64,000 nt of DNA. Source: Propionicicella superfundia DSM 22317 (GTDB lineage Bacteria; Actinomycetota; Actinomycetes; Propionibacteriales; Propionibacteriaceae). This document shows, one piece after another, positions 18,292 to 27,247 of the stretch. Positions within the stretch are counted from its first letter, which is position 1, and the number at the start of each line of letters is the position of its first letter. The stretch spans positions 124,001-188,000 of the forward strand of contig NZ_AUIA01000011.1 of NCBI RefSeq assembly GCF_000423465.1, in the 5' to 3' direction. A program made the position numbers and the translations under genes. A model generated the notes under the pieces. It worked only from the letters and a program-made list of their open reading frames with translations, did not search any database and was not told the origin of the DNA.

Positions 18292-18906
18292 GTGATATCA
18301 GTTCCAAAGCACGACGGCCGCTCGCCGCGGATCGATGCCCTGTCGAACATCGGGCGGATCACCGCTGCCGCCAGGCAGGCGTTCCGCGAATCGGCCGAGG
18401 CGACGCTGAGCGCCATCGCCCGCCGCGCGGGCGTGGGCGTCGCCACCTTGTACCGGCACTTCCCCAACAGGGAGAGCCTCGCCGGAGCAGTCATGGAGCA
18501 GGTCTTCCACGAAGAGGTGGAGCCCCTGCTGGCCGCGTTCTCCCGGACGGGTGCACGCCGGGAGGATCTGCTGGACGTCGCCGACCGGGTCGTGCAGGTC
18601 CTGGAGGGCGAGTGGGGAGTCGCGGCGTCCGTGGGCGACCTGCCCGCGTTCGCCGCCCGGCACCTGGCCGGACGCGAGGAGTTGCTGCAGACGGTCCACC
18701 GGGCGCAGGCCGCCGGGAACCTCCGCGCCGACCTCGATGTCGGGGACGTGCCGGTGCTGCTGGCGATGGTCATCACCGCCCCGGGGGTCGTCAACGCCGA
18801 GCCGGCCTCCCGGCGTCGCTATCTCAGCCTGCTCCTCGACGGGTTGAATCCGCATCACGCCGAGCCCCTGCCGGCCCGCACCGACAGCGAGGTGTCCGCG
18901 TCGTGA
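18292..18906 (+). CDS. TetR family transcriptional regulator
   Basis: A 204-residue repressor. The N-terminal helix-turn-helix (residues about 22-65) reads ITAAARQAFRESAEATLSAI, then ARRAGVGVATLYRHFPNRESL. The rest is an all-helical ligand domain resembling the SACE_7040/TetR_C_49 group, with ADLDVGDVPVLLAMV. The start is GTG 18292, six bases after the -10 box. It heads an operon with a patatin-like protein and a CmpB-type membrane protein (both overlaps are GTGA), which suggests it controls a lipid- or membrane-related response. Confidence 0.92.
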   Translation: MISVPKHDGRSPRIDALSNIGRITAAARQAFRESAEATLSAIARRAGVGVATLYRHFPNRESLAGAVMEQVFHEEVEPLLAAFSRTGARREDLLDVADRVVQVLEGEWGVAASVGDLPAFAARHLAGREELLQTVHRAQAAGNLRADLDVGDVPVLLAMVITAPGVVNAEPASRRRYLSLLLDGLNPHHAEPLPARTDSEVSAS

Positions 18907-19694
18907 CCGCGGGGCTGGGGCTCGCGCTCGGCGGGGGAGCGGTGCTCGGTGCCGCGCACCTCGGCGTCCTGCAGGCCCTTCATGCCCGCGGTCTGGTCCC
19001 CGAGGTCATCACCGGCACCAGCGCCGGTGCCCTCGTGGGCGCCGCCTACGCGGCCGGGCTGAGCCTCGACGAGATGGAGGACCGCATGCTCACCACCACC
19101 TGGGCGGCGGTCGGCCGCCTGACCCTGGCGCCGAGGTTCGGCCTGCTCGACTCCCGCGTCCTGGAGGACACCGTGCTGGAGATGGTGGGCAGCGCGGCGC
19201 TCGTCGAGTCGCTTCCGCGCCGCTTCGGCGCCGTGGCGACGGACCTGCTGACCCGCCGGGCCGTCGTGCTGGACTCCGGCCCGCTCGGCAGGAGCCTGCG
19301 GGCCAGCATCGCCGTGCCGGGCCTGTTCCCGCCGGTGGTGACAGGAGGGTGCGTCCTGGTCGACGGCGGCGTCGCGGCGAATCTGCCCATCGAGGCCTGC
19401 CGGCGGCTCGGCGGGCACACCGTCGTCGCGGTCCGGCTCCGCCCGGAGTGGGACATGGTGCCGCTGGTGCGCTCACGCGAATCCATCGCCCGCCTCGAAC
19501 AGGAGCCGGCCACGCTGGTGATCCGACCGGACGTGAAAGGCCTGTCCCAATGGACGCTGGCCGACGTCCCGCGACTCATCGACGCCGGGCGTCAGGCCGC
19601 CGACGAGTCGCTCGACGCCGCAGGCCTGTCGCCGGCGACCCGGCCGGGATCGCCGCCCGGTGAGGACCCCGGTTCCGTGGGGGGCTCGCTGTGA
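18903..19694 (+). CDS. Patatin-like phospholipase
   Basis: A 263-residue alpha/beta lipid acyl hydrolase, probably acting on membrane lipids or acyl esters at the inner face of the membrane. The catalytic dyad and oxyanion hole are visible: LALGGGAVLGAAHLG, nucleophile in VITGTSAGALVG, and Asp in VLVDGGVAANLPI. There is no signal peptide. It resembles the RssA-type bacterial subgroup. The start GTG 18903 overlaps the tetR stop, and its own stop overlaps the next gene. Confidence 0.93.
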   Translation: MTAGLGLALGGGAVLGAAHLGVLQALHARGLVPEVITGTSAGALVGAAYAAGLSLDEMEDRMLTTTWAAVGRLTLAPRFGLLDSRVLEDTVLEMVGSAALVESLPRRFGAVATDLLTRRAVVLDSGPLGRSLRASIAVPGLFPPVVTGGCVLVDGGVAANLPIEACRRLGGHTVVAVRLRPEWDMVPLVRSRESIARLEQEPATLVIRPDVKGLSQWTLADVPRLIDAGRQAADESLDAAGLSPATRPGSPPGEDPGSVGGSL

Positions 19695-20503
19695 CCGCCC
19701 TCGACGCGAGCGTGACGGCGCTGTGCTTTCTCGCGTACGGCTTCCTGGGCTGGGTGGCCGAGGGCGCGGTCGCGGTCTTCCAGCGCCGCTGGTTCGCGAA
19801 CCCGGGCTTCCTCGCCGGTCCGGTCGTGCCGATCTACGGGGTCGGCGCCCTGGCGATCCTCGTCGCGACGCGGCCGGTCGACGACGATCCGCTGCTGGTC
19901 TTCCTTCTCAGCGTCGCGATCGCCACGGCCGTCGAGTTCATCGGGCACCTGGCACTGGAGAAGACGCTGGGACTGGTGCTGTGGGACTACACGGGCCACG
20001 TGGGCAACATCCAGGGCCGGGTGTGCACGCTCAACTCCCTCGCCTTCGGCGTCGGGGGCGTGCTCGTCGTGTTCGTGTTCGACCCGTGGCTGCGGGGGTC
20101 GCTGGCCGCTCTCGGCGTAACCACCCTGGTCAGCATCGCCTCGGCGCTCGGAGCCCTGTTCGTCGCCGACCTCGCGCGTTCGGTGGTCGTCGTCGCCGCC
20201 TCGCGCCCGGAGGTTCGTGCCGCCTGGGCATCGCTCAGCGAGGTCAGGGCGCAGATCGAGCTGCAACTCGACCTCCTCAGCGACAGCCTCGAAGGACGCC
20301 GCCGCCGACAGCGGGTCCGGAGGCTGCGGCGGGCCAGCGAGGTGTTCGACCGGCTCGCGCGGGCGTTCCCGGCGGCGCGCGTCATCGCCACGCTTCCGCG
20401 GTCCGTCCGTGGCGAGCGTCCGCCTCTGACCGGGCCCGCTCACGATCCCATCCGGGCGCGCCCGGATCGGCCCCGGCGATCCGATACGGCTCTTCACAAC
20501 TGA
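19691..20503 (+). CDS. Putative ABC-transporter type IV (CmpB/DUF1113-like) membrane protein
   Basis: A 270-residue protein. The N-terminal two thirds have about five hydrophobic segments with family signatures FLAYGFLGWVAEGAV, LAGPVVPIYGVGALAI, EFIGHLALEKTLGLVLWDY and IQGRVCTLNSLAFGV. The last 90 residues are soluble, with a coiled-coil-like RAQIELQLDLLSDSLEGRR. Despite the family name no ATPase partner is nearby. It is coupled to the patatin gene through a 4-nt overlap. The function is unknown. Confidence 0.85.
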   Translation: MTALDASVTALCFLAYGFLGWVAEGAVAVFQRRWFANPGFLAGPVVPIYGVGALAILVATRPVDDDPLLVFLLSVAIATAVEFIGHLALEKTLGLVLWDYTGHVGNIQGRVCTLNSLAFGVGGVLVVFVFDPWLRGSLAALGVTTLVSIASALGALFVADLARSVVVVAASRPEVRAAWASLSEVRAQIELQLDLLSDSLEGRRRRQRVRRLRRASEVFDRLARAFPAARVIATLPRSVRGERPPLTGPAHDPIRARPDRPRRSDTALHN

Positions 20504-20575
20504 CGATGCGTCGCGGGATGCGGCGCGGGCTCCCGCCGCAGAGGCGTACCGTGTCGTGGGGTCACGGGAGGTCTG

Positions 20576-21832
20576 GTGGCGGATCCGGAGTTGCGCGCCC
20601 TGCTGCGGCGCCTGGTTCTGCCCGTCTACGTCCCGGCGGCCCTGTACGCGACAGGAGCGGCCGCCATCGTCCCGGTCATCCCCCTGGTCGGCCTTCGCCT
20701 CGGACTGAGCGTGCCGCAGGTCGCCCTGCTCACCACGATCGCCGGTCTCGTCACGGTCATCGGCCCGATTCCCACCGGGCAGCTCGTGGTTCGGATCGGC
20801 GAGCGTGCCGCGTTGATCATCGGAGGCGCGGTCTCGGTCGGGTCCGTGATCGCCTGTCTGGTCGCTGCGGGGACCTCCGACGCCCGGCCCGGCGCCATGG
20901 CCGCCCTCTTCTGCGTCGCGATCCTCGTCATGAGCCTGGGAGACCTGACCTGGGACCTGGGGCGGCAGACGTACGTCGCCGACGAGGTGCCGGCCCGGTT
21001 CCGCGCCCGGGCCATGACGCTGTTCGGTGGGACGATCCGGGTCGGGCGGATCGTCGGGCCGCTGCTGGGCGCGGGTGCCATCGCCCTCGGCGGTCTGGCC
21101 GCGCCCTTCGCCGTGCACCTGGTGGCAGCCGTCGCCTCCATCGTCCTCATCACGGTGTTCCTCGTGCCGGGCCCGGCCGCGGAGGACCCGGCGTCCCTGG
21201 ACGACGGCGGAGCGCCGCCGCTGAGCCGCCGGGACGTGGTGCGGCCCCTGATCCTCGTCGGGATCGCCCCGCTCGTGCTGACGGCGGTCCGCACCAACCG
21301 CGATCTGCTGCTGCCTCTGCTCGGGAACCACTTCGGACACTCCGAGTCCGTCGTCGCCCTGGTGTTCGGGGTCGCGGCGCTCGTCGAACTGGCGTTCATC
21401 TGGCCCGCAGGGCCGATCATGGACCGGTTCGGGCGTGCCGCGGTGCTCGTCCCGTGCCTCGTGATCACCGGCATCAGCTACCTGCTGGCCCCCCTCGCGG
21501 GGACCGTGGCCGGCTTCCTCCTCCTCTCGGTGGTCTTCGCCGTCGGCAACGGGCTCGGCGCCGGGATCGTGAAGACCTTGAGCGCGGACGTGACGCCACC
21601 CGAACGGCGGGCCGCGTGGATGGGTCTGTACAACAGCCTGGTGGGCACCGGAAGCCTCGTCGGCCCCGCCCTGGTCACCGTCGCGACCGGGATAGCGGGG
21701 ATCGTCACCGCAAGTTTCCTGACCGGCGGTCTCGCGCTGGCCGGCGCCGTATGGGCCGCCCACTGGGTGCCGCGGCTCATTCCTCGTCCCCGGCTCCGGG
21801 AGTCGCAGGGACCCCCGGTCGGTCACCTCTGA
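20576..21832 (+). CDS. MFS transporter
   Basis: A 418-residue major facilitator with 12 hydrophobic segments. Seen: GLVTVIGPIPTGQLVVRIGERAALI (loop 2-3 region), ARFRARAMTLFGGTIRVGRIVGPLLGAG, and a second-half copy of the loop motif, AGPIMDRFGRAAVL. The start is GTG 20576, with GGAGGT a few bases upstream. It is 72 nt behind the TetR operon and has its own ribosome site, so co-regulation is possible but not required. The substrate is unknown. Confidence 0.9.
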   Translation: MADPELRALLRRLVLPVYVPAALYATGAAAIVPVIPLVGLRLGLSVPQVALLTTIAGLVTVIGPIPTGQLVVRIGERAALIIGGAVSVGSVIACLVAAGTSDARPGAMAALFCVAILVMSLGDLTWDLGRQTYVADEVPARFRARAMTLFGGTIRVGRIVGPLLGAGAIALGGLAAPFAVHLVAAVASIVLITVFLVPGPAAEDPASLDDGGAPPLSRRDVVRPLILVGIAPLVLTAVRTNRDLLLPLLGNHFGHSESVVALVFGVAALVELAFIWPAGPIMDRFGRAAVLVPCLVITGISYLLAPLAGTVAGFLLLSVVFAVGNGLGAGIVKTLSADVTPPERRAAWMGLYNSLVGTGSLVGPALVTVATGIAGIVTASFLTGGLALAGAVWAAHWVPRLIPRPRLRESQGPPVGHL

Positions 21833-21870
21833 GAGCTGTCGACCGCTTTCGGCCGGCGGTCGGTCAGCTC
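21833..21870. terminator. Bidirectional hairpin overlapping the stop region of two genes
   Basis: GAGCTG-t-CGACCGC (21833-21846) pairs with GCGGTCG-gt-CAGCTC (21856-21870) around a 9-nt loop. It starts directly after the MFS stop and includes the stop codon of the convergent activase/dehydratase gene. No U-tract follows, as is usual in actinomycetes. Confidence 0.6.
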
Positions 21871-24800
21871 CCGCTCGGCACCGCCTGCGCACTCGGCGCC
21901 ACCTCGGCACCCACGAGCGCATGGTTCTTGTGGGCGCTCGCGACGACGAGCTTGATCCGGTTCAACTGGTTGACCTCACTGGCGCCGGGGTCGTAGTCGA
22001 TCGAGGTGATGTTGGCCTGCGGGTACAGACGTCGCAGCTCGCGGAACATGCCCTTGCCGACGACGTGGTTCGGCAGGCAGGCGAACGGCTGTGCACAGAT
22101 GATGTTGGGCGTGCCCGACTCGATGAGCTCCATCATCTCGGCCGTGAGCAGCCAGCCCTCGCCGGCGGTCGTCCCGAGCGAGATGACCTCCTGCGCGCGT
22201 TCGGCCATGGTCTCCATATCGGCCTGGACGTCGAACTTGCCGCCGCACGAGGCGAGCGCCTTGCGCACCGGAGCCTGATACTGCTCCAGCGCCCACAGCC
22301 CGATCTTCTTGGCCCGCACCGACTTCTCGCCGATCCCCAGGTTCCGCGCCTTCCAGTCGCCGGTGTACAGCGCCTGCCCGAAGAACTCCAGGAGGCCGGG
22401 CAGAACGGCCTCGCACCCCTCGTCCTCGATCACCTGGACGGCATGGTTGTTCGCGTCGGGGTGGAACTTCACGAGGATCTCGCCGACGAGGCCCACCCGC
22501 GGCTTGCGGGGGACGGGACGCAGCGGGAGCGCGTCGAACTCCGACACGATGTGCCGCACCAGCCAGCCGTACGTCACCCGGCGGCGCAGTGTTGCGGAGA
22601 ACCCGCCCTCGGTGAAGTACTCCTGGCAGATGGCGTCCCAGTGCGCGTACAACGCCTGCGCCGCGCCGGCCTCGGCCTCGTACGGGCGAACCCGCAGCAG
22701 GACGGTCTGCAGCAGGTCCCCGAGCACGAGGGCCTGGACGCCGCGATGGACGAGCGCCGGGGTGATCGAGAAGCCGGGGTTCTCCTCCAGCCCCTGCGCG
22801 CTCACCGCCACGACCGGGACCTGTTCGAAGCCGGCGTCCTTCAGCCCCTTGCGGAGCATGCCGGCGTAGTTGGTCGCGCGGCACATGCCGCCGGTCTGGG
22901 TGATGACGACACTGGAGTTGTCGGGGTCGGCGTCACCGGTGAGGAACTTGTTGATCAACTGCCCGATGACCATGATCGCCGGGTAGCAGGCGTCGTTGTT
23001 GACGAACGTGAGACCCGCCTCGATGTCCTCGGGCGTCGTCTTCTCCAGCAGTTCGATCTTGTAGCCCATGCGCTTCACGACAGCCGCGACGAGGCGGAAG
23101 TGGATGGGGGACATCTGCGGCGCGTACAACGTGTGCGTCTTCTTCGCCGCCTTCGTGAACACGGCCCGGGTGGCGACCCGCTCGTCGGTCGGGTACGTCG
23201 CGATCTCGGCGCTGTGACGACGCTCGGCCGCCGCGGCCTTCAGCGACCGCAGCCGGATGCGCGCGGCCCCGAGGTTGGACACCTCGTCGATCTTCAGCAC
23301 CGTGTACACGTTGTCGGAGGCCTCGAGGATCTCCTGCACCTGGTCGGTGGTGATCGCGTCGACACCGCAGCCGAACGAGTTGAGCTGGACGAGCTCGATC
23401 CGCGGGTCGGTGGTGGAGACCGCGGCCGCCTCGTACAGGCGTGTGTGGTAGGCCCACTGGTCCCGTACCCGCAGCGGACGCTCCAGGACGGGGTTGTCGA
23501 TCACGCTGTCCTCGGTGAGGACGGCCATGCCGAGCCCGGCGATGAGCTCGGGGATGCCGTGGTTGATCTCGGGATCGACGTGGTAGGGCCGTCCGGCGAG
23601 GATGATGCCGCGGGCGTCGTGCTCGTCGATCCACTCCATCGCGCGGCGCCCTTCGGCGCGGACGTCGGCTTTCGCCGCCGCGTCCTCCTCCAGTCCGGCC
23701 GCGACCGCGGTCTGGGCCTCGGCGAGGGTGACGCCGTCGGACGCGAACACCTCCGTCAGCCGTCGCGCCAGCAGCTCGGGCTGGTCCAGGTTGAGGAACG
23801 GCGCGAGGTAGCGGACGCCCTCCTCGGCCAGCCGGGGGATGTTCTTCTCCAGCACCTGGGGGTAGAACGCGACGATCGGGCAGTTGAAGTGGTTGTCCGC
23901 ACCGGCGAAGTGCTGCCGCTCGTACGGGACGCAGGGGAAGAAGATCGTCCGGACGCCGCGGTCGAGCAGGTCCTCGATGTGGCCGTGGCTGAGCTTGGCC
24001 GGGTAGCACACGTTCTCGGACGGGATCGACTCGGCTCCGCGCGCCAGCGTGTCGTGGCCGGACCGCCCCGAGATCATCACGCGGAAGCCGAGCTTCGTGA
24101 GCACCGTGAACCAGAACGGGAAGTTCTCGTACATGTTGAGCACGCGCGGGATGCCGATGTCGCCCCGGGTTGCGGCCTTCTCGGTGAGGCGACGGTAGCT
24201 GAACAGACGCCGGTACTTGTAGTCGTACAGGTTCGGCACCTCGGACTTCTTCGGGATCCGCTCGGTGCTCGCGCCGCGCTCGCACCGGTTGCCCGAGACG
24301 TGCCGGGTGCCGTCGCCGAACATCGAGATCGTGAGCTGGCAGTGGTTCTGGCACAGCCGGCACGTGTCGAGGGTCGTCTCGACGGAGAAGGCGTCGAGCT
24401 CGGACGGTCCCATGATCTCGGAGTGCTCGCCGGGCACGTACTGGTGGCTGGCCGTCAGGGCGGCGCCGAACGCCCCCATGAGCCCGGCGATGACGGGTCG
24501 GACGACGGTCGTCTTCGTGAGCAGCTCGAACGCCCGCAGCACCGCGTCGTTGAGGAAGGTGCCGCCCTGGACGACGACCTTCTCGCCGAGCTGGGACGCG
24601 TTCTTGAGCTTGATGACCTTGTAGAGGGCGTTCCGCACGACGGAGTAGGACAACCCCGCGGAGATGTCGGCGACGCCCGAGCCCTCCTTCTGGGCCTGCT
24701 TCACCGACGAGTTCATGAACACGGTGCAGCGGCTGCCCAGGTCGACGGGGTGGGTCGCCTCCGTCGCCAGTTTCGCGAAGCTGGCGACGTCCGTCCCCAT

Positions 24801-26264
24801 CGTCTCGGCGAAGGTCTGCAGGAAGGATCCGCACCCCGACGAGCACGCCTCGTTGACCGCGATGGAGTCGACCACGCCACCCCGGATCTTCAGGTACTTC
24901 ATGTCCTGGCCGCCGATGTCGATGACGGAGGTCACGCCAGGGCTGATGTGCTCGGCGGCGCGATAGTGCGCCATCGTCTCGACCTCGCCGTCGTCCACGC
25001 GCAACGCGGCCTGGATCAGCCCCTCGCCGTACCCGGTGACGCAGGCCCGGCCGAGCCAGGCGGCCGGCGGGATCTCGGCGTGCACCTGCCGGACGATGTC
25101 GACGGCGGCCGCGACGGGATCGCCCCTGTTGGAGGCGTAGTGGCTGAACAGCAGCCGGTCCTCGCCGTCGAGAAGGACGGCCTTGATCGTCGTCGAGCCG
25201 GCGTCGATGCCGAGGAAACACGGCCCGGTCGCCTCCGAGAGGAGGGCGCGCGGGACGTCGGCGGCCGCATGCCGTGCGGTGAACTCGGTGCGCTCGTCCT
25301 CGTCGGCGAACAGGGGCCGCAGGGCAGGCGTGGCGAGGGCGAGCGGGATGACGACGCGGGTGAGTCCGGCCAGCAGGTCGGACACCGTCCGGGCCTTGCC
25401 GCCGGCCAGCAGCGCCGCGCCGATCGCGACGAAGAGCTGGGCGTTGTCGGGCGTCGTGAACGAGTCCACCATGCCGTCGAGCGCCCTCTTGTAGGCCTCG
25501 CGCAGTTGCGGCAGGAAGTGCAGCGGGCCTCCGAGGAAGACGAGGTTGCCGCGGATGGGATGTCCGCACGCGAGGCCCGAGATCGTCTGCAGCGCGACCG
25601 CCTGGAACACGGACGCGGCGAGGTCGGTGTGCGGGGCGCCCTGGTTGATGAGGGGCTGCAGATCGGACTTCGCGAACACTCCGCAGCGGGAGGCGATCGG
25701 GTAGAGATTGCGGTAGCGGGAGGCGAGGTCGTCCAGGCCGGCGGCGTCGGTCTGCAGGAGGGACGCCATCTGGTCGATGAACGCGCCGGTGCCTCCGGCG
25801 CAGGTGCCGTTCATCCGCTGCTCGGGGGTCGGGCGCAGATAGGTGATCTTCGCGTCCTCGCCGCCGAGTTCGATGACGACGTCGGCGGCGGGCAGGAACT
25901 GCTGCACGGCCTCGGTGCTGGCGATGACCTCCTGGACGAAGTCCGTCCCCATCAGGTCGGCGACGACCAGCCCGCCCGAACCGGTGACGGCGGCGTGGAA
26001 CTCGGTGACGGGGAACTGCTCGCCGATCGAGCGCAGCAGGTTCTTCAGCTCGCCGCGGACGTCGGCGTTGTGCCGTCGGTAGTCGCTGAATACGACCTCG
26101 GTTCCGCGGAGGATGACGGCCTTCACCGTTGTGGAACCGATGTCCAGGCCGAGCGCGAGGGGGGCCTCGGAGTGTGCGGGCGGCTCCGTGAGGCCGTCGG
26201 GCGCGCCCGCGAGGGTCGCGCAGGCCGGACTGTCAGACGCGGCGGGCCCGGGCACAGCTCTCAT
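21864..26264 (-). CDS. Fused 2-hydroxyacyl-CoA dehydratase activase / dehydratase-like Fe-S protein
   Basis: A 1466-residue fusion. Two BadF/BcrA-type ATPase modules come first: LGLDIGSTTVKAVIL at about 38 with cysteines in NGTCAGGTGAF and IASRCGVF, and LGIDAGSTTIKAVLLD near 350 with NEACSSGCGSF and GSRCTVFMNSS. These cysteines should hold a [4Fe-4S] cluster shared in an activator dimer. After TCRLCQNHC come a DUF2229-type domain (ENVCYPAKLSHGH, FPCVPYE) and an HgdB/double-cubane-like region (NDACYPAIM, GGMCRATNY, AQPFACLPN). The family couples ATP hydrolysis to very low-potential electron transfer; the substrate here is unknown. It is oxygen-sensitive by analogy. ATG 26264 has AGGATGAGGA upstream. 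Confidence 0.9.
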   Translation of the reverse strand: MRAVPGPAASDSPACATLAGAPDGLTEPPAHSEAPLALGLDIGSTTVKAVILRGTEVVFSDYRRHNADVRGELKNLLRSIGEQFPVTEFHAAVTGSGGLVVADLMGTDFVQEVIASTEAVQQFLPAADVVIELGGEDAKITYLRPTPEQRMNGTCAGGTGAFIDQMASLLQTDAAGLDDLASRYRNLYPIASRCGVFAKSDLQPLINQGAPHTDLAASVFQAVALQTISGLACGHPIRGNLVFLGGPLHFLPQLREAYKRALDGMVDSFTTPDNAQLFVAIGAALLAGGKARTVSDLLAGLTRVVIPLALATPALRPLFADEDERTEFTARHAAADVPRALLSEATGPCFLGIDAGSTTIKAVLLDGEDRLLFSHYASNRGDPVAAAVDIVRQVHAEIPPAAWLGRACVTGYGEGLIQAALRVDDGEVETMAHYRAAEHISPGVTSVIDIGGQDMKYLKIRGGVVDSIAVNEACSSGCGSFLQTFAETMGTDVASFAKLATEATHPVDLGSRCTVFMNSSVKQAQKEGSGVADISAGLSYSVVRNALYKVIKLKNASQLGEKVVVQGGTFLNDAVLRAFELLTKTTVVRPVIAGLMGAFGAALTASHQYVPGEHSEIMGPSELDAFSVETTLDTCRLCQNHCQLTISMFGDGTRHVSGNRCERGASTERIPKKSEVPNLYDYKYRRLFSYRRLTEKAATRGDIGIPRVLNMYENFPFWFTVLTKLGFRVMISGRSGHDTLARGAESIPSENVCYPAKLSHGHIEDLLDRGVRTIFFPCVPYERQHFAGADNHFNCPIVAFYPQVLEKNIPRLAEEGVRYLAPFLNLDQPELLARRLTEVFASDGVTLAEAQTAVAAGLEEDAAAKADVRAEGRRAMEWIDEHDARGIILAGRPYHVDPEINHGIPELIAGLGMAVLTEDSVIDNPVLERPLRVRDQWAYHTRLYEAAAVSTTDPRIELVQLNSFGCGVDAITTDQVQEILEASDNVYTVLKIDEVSNLGAARIRLRSLKAAAAERRHSAEIATYPTDERVATRAVFTKAAKKTHTLYAPQMSPIHFRLVAAVVKRMGYKIELLEKTTPEDIEAGLTFVNNDACYPAIMVIGQLINKFLTGDADPDNSSVVITQTGGMCRATNYAGMLRKGLKDAGFEQVPVVAVSAQGLEENPGFSITPALVHRGVQALVLGDLLQTVLLRVRPYEAEAGAAQALYAHWDAICQEYFTEGGFSATLRRRVTYGWLVRHIVSEFDALPLRPVPRKPRVGLVGEILVKFHPDANNHAVQVIEDEGCEAVLPGLLEFFGQALYTGDWKARNLGIGEKSVRAKKIGLWALEQYQAPVRKALASCGGKFDVQADMETMAERAQEVISLGTTAGEGWLLTAEMMELIESGTPNIICAQPFACLPNHVVGKGMFRELRRLYPQANITSIDYDPGASEVNQLNRIKLVVASAHKNHALVGAEVAPSAQAVPSGS

Positions 26265-26670
26265 TCCTCATCCTCACTTCCCGCGACACGGCGGCCTCGG
26301 CATGTCACGGGACCGGGGGTGCATCCCACTACGACGGACCGATGCTGCCATCGTAAGCCCCTGTTTCCGCACCGGCGGGGGGAGCCCAGCACGCATGTCC
26401 CCCGCGGGGCACAGATGTGCAGGGCGCTCGTCGGCGTGCCATGCCGGACGGGTGGCCGCATCGGGGCAGGGGTCGCGGACGTGAGGGGCGAGAGCGAGCG
26501 CGTCACCTGTCGATCCTCGGCCCGATCCGTCGGCAGGTCAACCCCTGATGAAATTCTCGACGGTGCGTATCGCGCGCCGTGCCACAGGGGAGAAAGGACG
26601 AGGGCGGCCCTGTTCGGGAAAGGTGATGAATTGCCGGGATGTGTCCCGGGAGCGCGCTGGATCCGCGGCA
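26265..26670. other. Intergenic region, no gene seen
   Basis: About 400 bases between two minus-strand genes. Possible minus-strand -10 box TACGAT at 26355-26350 for the activase gene, beside a short inverted repeat CGATG-ctgc-CATCG. A 6-bp hairpin CCGGGA-tgtg-TCCCGG (26634-26649) lies just after the Rieske stop and may end its transcript. No open frame with coding character was found on either strand. Confidence 0.4.
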
Positions 26671-27159
26671 CTAGCCCAGGTAGACCTGGCCGTTCGCCAC
26701 GGTGATCGTCCTCGTCTCCAGCGCCTGGGTGGCCGGGCCCTGCAGAACGGCGCCGGTCAGGTCGAACTCGCTGTTGTGGCACGGGCAGATGATCTTGCCG
26801 TCGGTGATCGAGCCGACCGGGCACTGCTGGTGCGGGCAGATCGTGGACAGTCCGACGAACGTGCCCGCCGCCGGCTGCGTGACGACGAGTTCGTCGGCGG
26901 ACAGGATCACCCCGCCCCCCACGGGGACGTCCGTGGTTGCGACGACGCCGGGGCTGCTCCCCGCGGAGGCGCTGGTCGCGTTTCCGCCGGTGCTCGGGGA
27001 CGTCGCCCCCGTCGCGTCGGCGGAGGGTGTGGTCGTCGTGGCGGGCGCCCCGGATGTCTGTGTCGTGTCGGCGCATCCCGCGGCGATCAGCAGCGCTCCT
27101 GCCGCGCCGGCGCTGAGGACGACGCGGCGGGACACCCCGCCTGGTTCCAGCAGTTCCAT
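26671..27159 (-). CDS. Rieske [2Fe-2S] lipoprotein
   Basis: A 162-residue exported protein. The N-terminus has a twin-arginine-like SRRVVLSAGAAGALLIAAGC ending in a lipobox (LIAAGC), so it is probably Tat-exported and lipid-anchored. A Ser/Thr/Gly-rich linker (30-75) leads to the Rieske domain, with cluster ligands in STICPHQQCPV and IICPCHNSEF (Cys-His pairs plus the stabilising disulfide cysteines). There is no cytochrome partner or oxygenase next to it, so its redox partner is unknown. ATG 27159 follows GGAGGGG. Confidence 0.92.
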   Translation of the reverse strand: MELLEPGGVSRRVVLSAGAAGALLIAAGCADTTQTSGAPATTTTPSADATGATSPSTGGNATSASAGSSPGVVATTDVPVGGGVILSADELVVTQPAAGTFVGLSTICPHQQCPVGSITDGKIICPCHNSEFDLTGAVLQGPATQALETRTITVANGQVYLG

Positions 27160-27247
27160 GTCTCATCCCCTCCGTGCCCGTGTGTGGGGGCCATCCTGCC
27201 AAACCGGTCGGGCGAACCACGAAGGGCGGGCTCGACCCACAGAAGGC

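Noticed and set aside
21921-26705. 1594-codon open frame on the + strand
   Set aside because: It lies entirely opposite the activase/dehydratase gene, whose frame carries all conserved motifs. Long antisense frames are expected at this GC content.
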